This document shows, in pieces, positions 21,001 to 28,649 of a stretch of DNA of 64,000 nt. How positions within the stretch are numbered: the stretch's first letter is position 1; each line of letters opens with the position of its first letter. The translations under genes and the position numbers were made by a program. The notes under the pieces are model-generated. The model saw only the letters and a program-made list of their open reading frames with translations, did no database searches and was not told the origin of the DNA. The stretch comes from Candidatus Woesearchaeota archaeon (GTDB lineage Archaea; Nanobdellota; Nanobdellia; Woesearchaeales; JABGUJ01): assembly GCA_018646625.1 (NCBI GenBank), contig JABGUJ010000003.1:268355-332354 (forward strand), written 5' to 3'.

Positions 21001-24000
21001 GAAGGAATCAACTACACAGATTTATACAACGGAGATAACAATTACGAATTTAACTTACCAACTACAGGTCTAGCACCAGGACTATACTACTTCAATGTTT
21101 ATGCAGAAGATTTAGGACTATTAACTGCAGGACCAGTCATGGGTAGTTTTTTAGTAATTAATCTAACTCCAATAAACCATCCACCAGTTATCAATGGCGC
21201 ATTTGCAGTTGCACCAACTACAGAAACACTATTTGCAAACGTAGATTTCTACGCAGATGTAAGTGATGTAGATAACAACATGGGCTCAGTAACTTTCGAA
21301 TTTGAAGGTATTAACATGACTGACCTATATAATGGAGATAATGCATACTCCGCAGGCGTTATTATTGCAAATCTAACTGCAGGAACATACTACTTTAATG
21401 TTTACGCAGAAGACTTAACATTCTTAACTGACGGACCAGTACAAGGAAACTTTACAGTCTTACCAGCTCCAAGCACAAACAATTCACCAGTTATTGAAAG
21501 TGTAAACTCACCATCCGTATTAGAAGGAGATGTTGCAGAGCTTATTGCAAACGTAACAGACCTAGACAACAACATGGGAACAGTAACATTTACTCTATTC
21601 AATACAACTAGTGAAATCGTTTTATTCAATGGAGACACACTATACAACTTTAACGTTCCAACTACAGGACTAGCACCTGGCGTATATGCATTTAATGTAT
21701 ATGCAGAAGACACTGCAAGTCTAAGTGATGGACCAGTTTCAAGCAACTTTACAGTTGTATTCAACCCAGCTCTAAATCACAGTCCAAGCATTGACATGGT
21801 TGGCGCATCACCTAATCCAGTTACTGAAGGAAACAACGTAACTTTACAGGCAACTGTAAGCGATCTAGATGGTGACATGAATAATACTTACTTTGAATTC
21901 CAAGGAGCTAACTACACAAATACATACGATGGAGATGATAATTACGAATTTAATCTACCTACTACTGGCTTAGCGGCAGGAACATACTACTTCAACGTTT
22001 ACGCTGAAGATTTAGCATTCCTAACTGATGGACCTACACAAGGTAGCTTTACAGTATTAACATCACCATTAAATGATACAGTACCTCCAACAATTTGGGA
22101 TGTAGATTATCTACAAAACTATGAACTAGGTACTTTGATGACTTTCACAGCTAACGTAACTGATGACGGTGGCGTAGCAAATGTTGTTTTAATCACAAGC
22201 TTAGGAGAGACTACTTTAGTCCCACTAGGAAACGATTTATTCCAAGCAACTCTAAACTCTAGTTTATTCGGAGCAGGATTATTCCAGTTCTCAGTAAGAG
22301 CTACAGATGTTGCAGGAAATGAGCAACTCGAATTCCTAAACACCATTAACATTAGTAACAGCAGTGTAAATCCAAATACTGATAACGAAGCACCACAAAT
22401 TACACTATTCAGTCCAATTGACGGTGCACTATACAATTATACAGACATTTTAGTACAGATGCAAGCAACTGACAACGTAGGAGTCAACACATTACAATAC
22501 TCCATCAACTCAGGAGCATTCCAAGATTACATTGGAGCAATAACTGAAACGTTTGTTGATTTACAAACTAACACACTACATGTTGTTGCAGAAGATCTTG
22601 CAGGAAACACAGCAAGCGTATACATTAGTTTTGACGTTAATACAACTAACAACAACACTAATGGAACTACTGACTTGTTCCCTCAAATCTCAATCTCAGC
22701 AAACGTTACTGAAGGTCAAGAACCTCTTGACGTAACATTCACTTGTACTGTTAATAGCGGCAATCCTGGATACCATTATGGTATTGACTTTGGAAACGGC
22801 TTACCAGGACAAGGCGCTGTTACAACAAACACTTCAGTAACTTTCAGTACAACTTACAACGCAGCAGGACTATATACTGCAATGTGCGAAGTAACAGATG
22901 TAGATACTGATTATTCATCAGCACAAATGCAAATCAACGTTAGTGCAGATCCTAACCTAAACCACAGTCCAAGTATTGACGCAGTTGGCGCATCACCTAC
23001 AACAGTAACCGCGGGTGACAATGTAACTCTACAAGCAACTGTAAGCGATCTAGATGGCGACATGAATAATACTTACTTTGAATTCCAAGGAGCTAACTAC
23101 ACAAATACATACGACGGAGATGATAATTACGAATTTAATCTACCTACCACAGGCCTAGCACCAGGAACATACTACTTCAATGTTTACGCAGAAGACCTAG
23201 CGTTCCTAACTGATGGACCAGCACAAGGTAGCTTTACGATATTAACAGCTCCAAGCACAAACAATTCACCAGTTATTGAAAGTGTAAATTCACCATCTGT
23301 ATTAGAAGGAGATGTTGCAGAGCTTATTGCAAACGTAACAGATCTAGACAACAACATGGGAACAGTAACATTTACTCTATTCAACACAACTAGTGAAATC
23401 GTTTTATTCAATGGAGACACACTATACAACTTTAACGTTCCAACCACAGGACTAGCACCGGGTGTATATGCATTCAATGTATATGCAGAAGACGCTGCAA
23501 GTCTAAGTGATGGACCAGTTTCAAGTAACTTTACAGTTGTATTTAACCCAGCTCTAAATCACAGTCCAAGCATTGACGCAGTAGGAGCATCACCTTCAAC
23601 AGTTGTTGCAGGAGATAACGTAACTCTACAAGCATCCGTTAGTGACTTAGATAATGACATGGGAACAGTATTCTTCGAATTCGAAGGAACAAACTATACT
23701 GATCTATACAACGGAGATAACTCATACGAGTATAATCTACCAACAACTGGCTTAGCGGCAGGAGTATACTACTTCAACGTTTACGCTGAAGATTTAGCAT
23801 TCTTAGCTGACGGACCAGTACAAGGTAGCTTCACCGTTACTAACACATCAGTTAACGACACAACTCCAATAGTTAACCTAACAGGTACTCCAACTACTGG
23901 ATTAAGAGAATTGTCAGTTAGCTTTACTTGTGATGTAACTGAAGGAGAAACTCCATATGCATATAACATGGCATTCGGAGATGGAAACTTCGAGACTAGA

Positions 24001-25152
24001 AGCACAAACTCAACTTCAGAAATATTTGCACACAATTACACAACTGGAGATTACACTTCAACTTGTACTGTAACAGATGTAGATGGAGACTCAGATGTTG
24101 ACACTCTCAACATTAATGTAACTCCAAACACTGTACCAATCGCAGACGCAGGACTTGACCAGACAATAAATGTAAGCACAGTAGCAACTCTTAATGGTTC
24201 AAACTCCAGTGATGCAGATAATGACACTTTAACATTTGCATGGATCCAAGTATCTGGACCAGAAAATGTTACACTTGACAATTCAAGTGCAGCTATAACT
24301 ACATTTACTCCAACAACACCAGGAGTCTTTGTGTTCGAATTAAATGTATCCGACGGCTACAACTCTAGCACAGACCAAGTCACTATTAACGTAGGAGACA
24401 TTAACGGAGTAGTTGGCGGTTACGTACTTGACGAAAACAATGTAGGTGTAGCAAATGCAATTGTAGAAATCAAATTAAACAACTACACTGTAGATTCAAC
24501 TTTTACTGACGCAACAGGTATGTATTCACTTAACGTGACTGCAGGCACATACAGCCTAAGAGCACTTAAACCAGGATACAGTATCGCAACAGAATCAGCA
24601 ACAATCATACAAGAACAAACTATCGAAGTTAATCTAACTATTGAATCAAACAATGGCGGCTTCATAGGTGAAACTAAAGAAATTGATGATTCTGCTGAAG
24701 AAGACGTAAATGTCAGTGTTGATTTAACGAGCATGTTCGATTTGAGTGATTCAAATGGTGACTATTATATAGGAAATGTTCCAGTTAGCTCATATAACTT
24801 GAGTGCAGAAAAGACTGGTTTCCTACCACAACAGAGCACGGGACATTCAATAGTAGATGATCAAAACACTACAGTTGACTTTGCGATGAGTGAACCTGGA
24901 ACAGTGAGTGGTACTATCTATGACTACTTTAATTATCCAAACACTGTTGCAAACGCAACAATTACAGTAACACAAGACGGAGTTGTAATAAACATAACCA
25001 CTGCGAATACCGCGGGTGTTTATTCAATTGCAGACCTGGCACCAGGATTGTACACAATCACTGCAAGTGCACCAGGATACAACGACCAGACATTTAGTCC
25101 TGTACAGATATTATCTGGACAAGCAACGACTAGAAACTTCGCACTAGCATAA
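15085..25152 (+). CDS. Giant secreted adhesin-like protein with Ig-like, cadherin-like and PKD repeats
   Basis: 3355 aa from ATG at 15085, where a signal peptide begins (MAERKQLRQLFALICIVVML). After a Cys-containing N-terminal region come cadherin-like modules (about 270-560, with NDAPVLAPLSD). Bacterial Ig-like repeats of about 95 residues follow (about 560-1330, each starting EAPVIEE-x-A-x-PNPVT). PKD modules lie at about 1445, 1835, 2530 and 2930. About eight copies of another Ig-like repeat (NHSPSIDAVGASP ... YYFNVYAEDLAFLTDGP) fall between about 1540 and 2920. A PKD/REJ-type module (about 3015-3110) and carboxypeptidase-regulatory-like domains close the protein. Dozens of N-x-S/T sequons suggest heavy glycosylation. 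There is no C-terminal TM helix, so the next gene product may hold it to the cell. Likely role: attachment to host or surface. Confidence 0.88.
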   Translation: MAERKQLRQLFALICIVVMLFANAQFALAGASPITTSASVLTSPLLINQPISIRVSASDLDDNVNSLKLARIELGSQTEQQYYYGCSSGSCTHDFVIYHNTPGTYEYTAFGRNAINQISATSFTITVSEAASIDSFTVKAKAYDLTTTASINPFTFNVFNENENYITGTTGNPEAAVYNIDSNAVLNLEYLADGYERDGDMAYFDADLSTCSGSSCSVSSNGYSTDCTFITANSRWTCTVDNIGGGTFDYQYKKEGSQDVIYLYNNMLEEAAALPPAIVGFPDSITIHEGSYSDFYLLDNYVIDEDTSFAYLDWSISYDSQIGYNLDSEKVRFYAKNSDYHGTRTLTLTVEDPEGGEDTHDVDIVVENINDAPVLAPLSDVEIDENETATFTVSATDSDLDDLTYSYISGLTLTEGSLNTYSYTSTYDDVTTGAYEEYQVEFKVEDGNGGEDTETVTIKINHVNRAPTLDSVEITPLSPVLDETLTCSYTGLNDEDVQDTPVVQYEWRLNDAMFLSGESASTLDLSLIDEVIGDEITCIATPNDGTIDGESKQATVTVVDASSPIIHSIDVTQPAYIGNTLTFSATVTDDISVSEVTFTINSIAYSSELTQVGQLYTLQLSAESIGVGTFNFRVDAEDNSGNAATPQDMNFTIENEQVIPVIQEVLAVPSSVVQGNDVQLRARVTDNDAVSSVEVTFNGITLGMSSIGGDWYQATISTTTLAPNTYTFTVNAEDNVGNAAVPMDGTFDVTILDTEAPVIEETNATPNPVTQGDDVTLSARVTDNVAVSTVTTTISGITLNAFPAGGDWYEVTISTLVLPLGTNLFSFNAVDNEGNVATTIVDSFTIVEEDTTGPSISNITVTPNPVTEGNIVTITVVVDDISGVDEVVLTYGTTDVTMTNTGGNTYSVEIDTTGFAAAEYTFTIAATDNEANINTADSSFTVEDADTEAPVIEETDAVPNPVTIGDEVTLSARVTDNVAVTSVTFILNGIPFTMAAVGGDWYEANIDTGALSLGTHNFTVNAIDAEDNNAVPVNDTFEVTDVPDTEDPTIEDITLTPNPVTQGENVTVLVKASDNTGVDTVTAEIDGVEYNLPLNAAGHYVVDVDSSSLAPGNYTVTITVTDAAGNSVVDTSNTLEVLPGIVVDAEAPVIEEVEATPNIVTQGDSIAIGAKVTDNIAVTYVLFTLDGVSLEMSSVGGDWYQATIGTATLAPGSHTFTINANDAEGNNALPVNGTFTVEEDVDSEAPVFIDTTIPTNTINLGDGFTLEAEVTDNVAVDDVRVSFGVGSINMPNLGGDDYGAGLNSSSLGVGIFSVQMTAEDTSGNIAYEYAGLISIIDNSTNSSDDHEAPLITITSPVQDATYNYTDILVSISATDNVGVSYIRYSVNGAPFVPYTSITTESFVDMQENTLEVVANDVAGNVAYAQITFLVNTSSNNENGTDDSFPVATLITTPESGEAPLNVAFNCFVNGGDSSYDFEMNYNDSTASDMVNNTLTTLQGFLHQYTLAGDYGAACIVSDDDGDYSIATANIHVTAPPQVNHSPVIEMVGASPNPVTEGTDVNLQATVTDVDGDMNLVQFEFQGTFYNNVYDGDDNYEFDLPTTGLAPGVYYFNVGAEDLAFLTDGPVQGNFTVIGNIINDTEAPVFNFVDYPTQIELGHPATFRANITDNVAVNDARLEAYNTWAMPNVGSDWYETTQIIPVPSPGLYSFWMAAQDTSGNLGFEYLSPINFTNSSVDPNEDNEAPTIKIYSPKNNATYNYTNIKVSIDAQDNAGIASLEYSIDGTLPQAYPGVFYYNFTDMQTHTLRVIAIDIAGNTAIVEISFDVNTSANYTEGVDHFPAATLTANVTEGTEPLDVLFTCATTDGDADFNYHLSFGNGQAPEDVTTNATSAEFTSTYNQGVYTAVCKLTDVDGDYSQASINLNVTEDPNTNHSPSIDAVGSSPLGVVTGNNVTLQASVSDLDNDMNTVFFEFEGINYTDLYNGDNNYEFNLPTTGLAPGLYYFNVYAEDLGLLTAGPVMGSFLVINLTPINHPPVINGAFAVAPTTETLFANVDFYADVSDVDNNMGSVTFEFEGINMTDLYNGDNAYSAGVIIANLTAGTYYFNVYAEDLTFLTDGPVQGNFTVLPAPSTNNSPVIESVNSPSVLEGDVAELIANVTDLDNNMGTVTFTLFNTTSEIVLFNGDTLYNFNVPTTGLAPGVYAFNVYAEDTASLSDGPVSSNFTVVFNPALNHSPSIDMVGASPNPVTEGNNVTLQATVSDLDGDMNNTYFEFQGANYTNTYDGDDNYEFNLPTTGLAAGTYYFNVYAEDLAFLTDGPTQGSFTVLTSPLNDTVPPTIWDVDYLQNYELGTLMTFTANVTDDGGVANVVLITSLGETTLVPLGNDLFQATLNSSLFGAGLFQFSVRATDVAGNEQLEFLNTINISNSSVNPNTDNEAPQITLFSPIDGALYNYTDILVQMQATDNVGVNTLQYSINSGAFQDYIGAITETFVDLQTNTLHVVAEDLAGNTASVYISFDVNTTNNNTNGTTDLFPQISISANVTEGQEPLDVTFTCTVNSGNPGYHYGIDFGNGLPGQGAVTTNTSVTFSTTYNAAGLYTAMCEVTDVDTDYSSAQMQINVSADPNLNHSPSIDAVGASPTTVTAGDNVTLQATVSDLDGDMNNTYFEFQGANYTNTYDGDDNYEFNLPTTGLAPGTYYFNVYAEDLAFLTDGPAQGSFTILTAPSTNNSPVIESVNSPSVLEGDVAELIANVTDLDNNMGTVTFTLFNTTSEIVLFNGDTLYNFNVPTTGLAPGVYAFNVYAEDAASLSDGPVSSNFTVVFNPALNHSPSIDAVGASPSTVVAGDNVTLQASVSDLDNDMGTVFFEFEGTNYTDLYNGDNSYEYNLPTTGLAAGVYYFNVYAEDLAFLADGPVQGSFTVTNTSVNDTTPIVNLTGTPTTGLRELSVSFTCDVTEGETPYAYNMAFGDGNFETRSTNSTSEIFAHNYTTGDYTSTCTVTDVDGDSDVDTLNINVTPNTVPIADAGLDQTINVSTVATLNGSNSSDADNDTLTFAWIQVSGPENVTLDNSSAAITTFTPTTPGVFVFELNVSDGYNSSTDQVTINVGDINGVVGGYVLDENNVGVANAIVEIKLNNYTVDSTFTDATGMYSLNVTAGTYSLRALKPGYSIATESATIIQEQTIEVNLTIESNNGGFIGETKEIDDSAEEDVNVSVDLTSMFDLSDSNGDYYIGNVPVSSYNLSAEKTGFLPQQSTGHSIVDDQNTTVDFAMSEPGTVSGTIYDYFNYPNTVANATITVTQDGVVINITTANTAGVYSIADLAPGLYTITASAPGYNDQTFSPVQILSGQATTRNFALA
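21465..21795 (+). repeat. 331-bp intragenic repeat, copy A (partner at 23247-23577)
   Basis: This segment encodes one Ig-like module starting NNSPVIESVNSPSVLEG. It is nearly identical at the DNA level to 23247-23577, with only scattered, mostly silent changes. That points to recent duplication or gene conversion inside the adhesin gene. Confidence 0.85.
21838..22035 (+). repeat. 198-bp intragenic repeat, copy A (partner at 23023-23220)
   Basis: It encodes most of the module with FQGANYTNTYDGDDNYEF and matches 23023-23220 nearly base for base. The offset between copies (1185 bp) differs from that of the neighbouring repeat (1782 bp), so the modules moved or converted separately. Confidence 0.85.
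23023..23220 (+). repeat. 198-bp intragenic repeat, copy B
   Basis: Partner of 21838-22035. The differences seen are mostly at third codon positions, for example GATGGT/GATGGC and ACTACT/ACCACA. Confidence 0.85.
23247..23577 (+). repeat. 331-bp intragenic repeat, copy B
   Basis: Partner of 21465-21795. Module order is swapped relative to the 198-bp repeat: there A precedes B, here it follows. Domain shuffling rather than a single block duplication explains this. Confidence 0.85.
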
Positions 25153-25157
25153 GAAAA

Positions 25158-26870
25158 ATGAGAAATAAAAAAAACCTAACAATTTTCAGCGTAATGCTAC
25201 TAGTATTACTTCCAGCAGTATTTGCAGGATCATGGAGCGGAAACGTTTATGACACAGCAGGAACTGCAGTGGACCAAGCAGACGTAGCACTATTACTTAA
25301 CAGTGCAACAGAAAACTCATCACAAACAGACGCTAGTGGATTCTTCGAAGTCTCAGGACTACAAGATGGATATTATACTATCGCAGTAACAAAAACAGGT
25401 TACTACGACGCATCATTAGTTACAGGTATTTACCTAAACAACTCAGATGCAAGTAAAACAAACTTATCACTAATACCTGGCATTATGGACATTATTATGG
25501 TAGAGCAACTTCCTGGAAATTTAGCAGGAACAGTAACTGACCCAAATGGGAACGTAACTGACGCAACAATAAACTTAACACAACCAAGTGGCACTATTGC
25601 ATCAGGCAACTCTGACGCAACTGGTAACTATGATATTTCAGTAATAGAAGGCACCTATACAGTAACTATTAGTGCACCTGGCAGAATAACTCAAACTAGA
25701 AACAACGTTGTAATTGCACCTAATGCAACAACAACTTTAAACATATACCTTAGCCTACAACCAGGCGATGTACAAGGTACTGTACGAGACGCAATTAACA
25801 ATAACATAATTGAGAATTCAACTGTAGTTATTGAAGGTACTAGCCATGTTGCATTTACTGACGCAACAGGACAATACCTAATAACTAATGTTCCTCAAGG
25901 AACATATATCTGCACGGCATCAGCTGCAGGATACTATGATTCTAGTGTTGGATGTACTATACTTCCCAGTGGAATCATCACTGTTGATTTTTATTTAACT
26001 CCAACCAACATCAACGATACAGATGGAGATGGAATTGAAGATAGCCTAGACAACTGCCCACTAACATCTAACCCAGGTCAAGGAGACTCAGATAATGATG
26101 GAGTAGGTAACGTATGTGACAACTGTAAGAGTAACTCTAACTCAAACCAGAAAGATACTGACAACGACGGAGTAGGTAACGTGTGTGACAACTGTCCAAG
26201 CCATTCTAACTCTAATCAGTATGATAGTGATGGAGACGGTCAAGGCGAAGTATGTGACACTACTAACCGACGTAGAGGCGGCGGTGGCGGCAACAGCGGA
26301 GGTTCCTTCGTTGTAACTAAAACATTAGATTTTAGTAGTACTAATCCAGTATGTGACGAATATAGCAGATACGAACAGATTAGTTTCAACTTTAACAATA
26401 AAGCTTATACACTAAATTTCGAAAAAGTTAAGATTGCACCTATGTACTTATCAAAATCAGAAGTAACTATGATGTTCAGTGGAGCATCAAAAGAAAGTTT
26501 CTCAGTTAAGTACAACCAGAGACAATATCTTGACTTAAACGGAGATGGAATTAACGACATCAAAGTAAGTTTTGACAAAGTTAATGCAATCAAGAACAAA
26601 GTGTACCTATGTTTTGAACTACTTCCACAAGATGTAACAAGCGTAGTTACTAAAAAAGATGATACACCAATAGACAAACCTGCTGCAGAAAAGGTTAAAG
26701 AAGACGTTAAAGAAATCGTTGAAAAAGTTAAGGAAGGAATCCTAAACATTTTTGGTGAAGTAACTGAAAAGAAACCAGCATCTGCATTAGTCGGTGCATT
26801 AATCATCCTAGCAATTGTCTTGCCAGGAATCTTATTGTATTTGTTCTTGTTTAGAAAAAGAAGGTACTAA
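25158..26870 (+). CDS. Membrane-anchored surface protein with CarboxypepD_reg and thrombospondin type 3 repeats
   Basis: 570 aa, starting 5 nt after the adhesin stop. A signal peptide (MRNKKNLTIFSVMLLVLLPAVFA) is followed by three carboxypeptidase-regulatory-like domains (about 25-105, 115-195, 200-280). Calcium-binding thrombospondin type 3 repeats follow (about 287-370, D-x-DGDGIED, DNDGVGNVCDNC twice). A poly-Gly linker and a beta-rich domain (about 385-490) lead to a Lys/Glu-rich stalk, a TM helix (about 545-566) and a basic end FRKRRY. It is the only gene of the operon with a canonical C-terminal anchor and so is a good candidate for tethering the giant secreted protein. Confidence 0.85.
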   Translation: MRNKKNLTIFSVMLLVLLPAVFAGSWSGNVYDTAGTAVDQADVALLLNSATENSSQTDASGFFEVSGLQDGYYTIAVTKTGYYDASLVTGIYLNNSDASKTNLSLIPGIMDIIMVEQLPGNLAGTVTDPNGNVTDATINLTQPSGTIASGNSDATGNYDISVIEGTYTVTISAPGRITQTRNNVVIAPNATTTLNIYLSLQPGDVQGTVRDAINNNIIENSTVVIEGTSHVAFTDATGQYLITNVPQGTYICTASAAGYYDSSVGCTILPSGIITVDFYLTPTNINDTDGDGIEDSLDNCPLTSNPGQGDSDNDGVGNVCDNCKSNSNSNQKDTDNDGVGNVCDNCPSHSNSNQYDSDGDGQGEVCDTTNRRRGGGGGNSGGSFVVTKTLDFSSTNPVCDEYSRYEQISFNFNNKAYTLNFEKVKIAPMYLSKSEVTMMFSGASKESFSVKYNQRQYLDLNGDGINDIKVSFDKVNAIKNKVYLCFELLPQDVTSVVTKKDDTPIDKPAAEKVKEDVKEIVEKVKEGILNIFGEVTEKKPASALVGALIILAIVLPGILLYLFLFRKRRY

Positions 26871-26876
26871 ACCTTC

Positions 26877-26898
26877 ATTTTTCTCATTTTTTCTATCT
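26877..26898 (+). terminator. T-rich terminator of the surface operon
   Basis: Two T-runs separated by CTCA follow the stop codon of the last surface gene within 10 nt and precede the tRNA-Val promoter (TTTATAAAT at about 26917). Confidence 0.45.
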
Positions 26899-26947
26899 TA
26901 TACTAAATAATAATCTTTATAAATAAACATCTAATCGGTTTATACAT

Positions 26948-27020
26948 GGGCTTGTAGTCTAGCGGCTATGACATCGCCTCGACATGGCGGGAGTCCCCGG
27001 TTCGAGTCCGGGCAGGCCCA
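26948..27020 (+). tRNA. tRNA-Val(GAC), with C at position 33
   Basis: 73 nt. Acceptor GGGCTTG/CAGGCCC (one G-T pair), discriminator A, T arm CCCGG-TTCGAGT-CCGGG, D stem GTC/GAC. Anticodon stem TCGCC/GGCGG encloses TCGACAT, giving anticodon GAC. Position 33, nearly always U in tRNAs, is C here. CCA is not encoded. All other identity features fit archaeal tRNA-Val. Confidence 0.88.
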
Positions 27021-27105
27021 TCCTACTTTTTTCTCAAACCTCTATTTACATAGCAACATTTATAAAGAAAACAAGCCAGTATTTAAATAAAAAAAGAGGT
27101 GGAAA

Positions 27106-27585
27106 GTGGTTGAAAACCTTCTGTACACAGTTAGGCCAGTAATCAAAAAAGTAGTGATTAAAGAAATCATAAAAATGATTGGCCTTTGCGCGGTATTCTT
27201 TGCGGGAGTAATCGTATTTCTTTCATCATTAAAAATACCCAGTTCAGCTATAATCTATCTTCTAACTAGCTTAATGCTTGTTGTAATGGCAGGTCTACAA
27301 GTGTTCATAACCTATGGTAAAACAAAACCAATCATATACAAATACTATGCAGACAGAATTGAGGTTGTTGGAGCACCCAAACTACAAACCTTTTACTTTT
27401 CCCAAATAGAAGAAGCCACTATAACTCAGAATATATTTGATAAAATAACCAACACAGCATCATTAAAGTTATCAAAAAAAGGATCATTAGAAAACATTTC
27501 AAATTCCCCAGAAGTTGCCACTTACACTCAAAGATTAATTGACGCATCAAAACGAACAACAAATTATCCACAACAAAATGCATAA
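27106..27585 (+). CDS. Small membrane protein with a PH-like (bPH2-type) domain
   Basis: 159 aa from a GTG start with GAGGTGG 4 nt upstream. Two TM helices (about 22-42 and 48-66) precede a cytoplasmic segment with the bacterial PH pattern: YYADRIEVVG, then FYFSQIEEATITQ and a beta strand with LKLSKKG. Bacterial PH proteins of this kind are membrane-associated and poorly characterised. The stop overlaps the start of the next gene, so the two are translationally coupled. Confidence 0.65.
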   Translation: MVENLLYTVRPVIKKVVIKEIIKMIGLCAVFFAGVIVFLSSLKIPSSAIIYLLTSLMLVVMAGLQVFITYGKTKPIIYKYYADRIEVVGAPKLQTFYFSQIEEATITQNIFDKITNTASLKLSKKGSLENISNSPEVATYTQRLIDASKRTTNYPQQNA

Positions 27586-28648
27586 AAAACAAACAAGAGT
27601 TTTTGCAATCATATTGTTCTTAATAGTTTTAAGCCTAGTAATACTTATCCTGAAACCGTTCATCTCTGCAATAATCATTGCAATCATCATCGCATACTTA
27701 TTTCACCCAGTATACAGATATTTTGTTAAAAAGACAAAGAAAGAAACACTCTCAGCATTTTTGACGTCAGTACTCGTCGTCCTATTACTAACCATCCCAT
27801 TTTTACTGATGATAAATACAGTTTCAAAGGAAGTACTAACATTCTCAAAATCATTCAAAGAAAGAATGACTAGCGGAGAAATATTCGAAGTAGATTGCGA
27901 TGAAACACCAAATTCCACTCTTTGTAAAGTAAACACATACCTATCAACCGTTTCAGAAGAAAGCACAATCGATCATTATCTTGCAACCGGTATGAATAGA
28001 CTAGCTTCAAATATCGCTAGCGCCACATCCAGACTAATCCTTCAAATTCCATTAGTTATATTAAACATATTTGTAATGCTCTTCACAACATTTTACTTGT
28101 TTAGAGATGGAGAAAAACTCATCAAAGTTGTTAAGAATGTCATACCCGTAAATAAGAAAAACACGGAACACATCATCTCACAAAGTGCAGAGGTTCTAAA
28201 TGGCGTACTCTACGGACAACTAGTTACCGCATTAATACAGGGTATGATCGCCGGACTAGGTTATTATCTCTTCGGCTTCAGTTCACCAATCTTCTGGGGA
28301 ATTGTCACTGCAATCGCAGCCTTAATTCCAATAGTAGGTACAGGACTTATCTGGCTACCAATGGCACTATACAGTTTAACAACAGGATTATCCACATCTA
28401 ATAGACCTGAAATAATTGCAGGTACAGGATTAATGATATACGGAGCAATACTCATCTCCAGTTTAGACAACATAATAAAACCAAAATTAATAGGAGACCG
28501 AGCCAAGATTCATCCACTTCTAGTTCTTCTGGGAGTCTTAGGAGGATTAAGCTTATTCGGCCCGTTAGGAGTAATTATAGGACCAATAATTTTAGCACTT
28601 TTCGTAGTTCTAATAGAGATATACAGATCGGAGAAGATATTAGGTTAA
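27578..28648 (+). CDS. AI-2E family (PerM/TqsA-like) permease
   Basis: 356 aa from ATG at 27578, which overlaps the previous stop by 8 nt. The family layout is clear: two or three N-terminal TM helices (about 7-55), a soluble loop (about 85-150), then the conserved pore half with LYGQLVTALIQG, FWGIVTAIAALIPIVGTGLIWLP and the C-terminal HPLLVLLGVLGGLSLFGPLG. Family members export autoinducer-2 or other small solutes, or act as Na+/H+ antiporters; the substrate here is unknown. Confidence 0.88.
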   Translation: MHKKQTRVFAIILFLIVLSLVILILKPFISAIIIAIIIAYLFHPVYRYFVKKTKKETLSAFLTSVLVVLLLTIPFLLMINTVSKEVLTFSKSFKERMTSGEIFEVDCDETPNSTLCKVNTYLSTVSEESTIDHYLATGMNRLASNIASATSRLILQIPLVILNIFVMLFTTFYLFRDGEKLIKVVKNVIPVNKKNTEHIISQSAEVLNGVLYGQLVTALIQGMIAGLGYYLFGFSSPIFWGIVTAIAALIPIVGTGLIWLPMALYSLTTGLSTSNRPEIIAGTGLMIYGAILISSLDNIIKPKLIGDRAKIHPLLVLLGVLGGLSLFGPLGVIIGPIILALFVVLIEIYRSEKILG

Positions 28649-28649
28649 A

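Noticed and set aside
15576-24734. Many open frames of 60-120 codons on the minus strand under the adhesin
   Set aside because: They mirror the Thr/Ala/Val-rich codons of the sense frame, repeat with the modules and have no ribosome binding sites or family motifs.
15085-25152. Regularly spaced DNA repeats that could suggest a CRISPR or satellite array
   Set aside because: The repeats are in frame, about 285-300 bp long and encode Ig/PKD modules. There are no short identical repeats with unique spacers.
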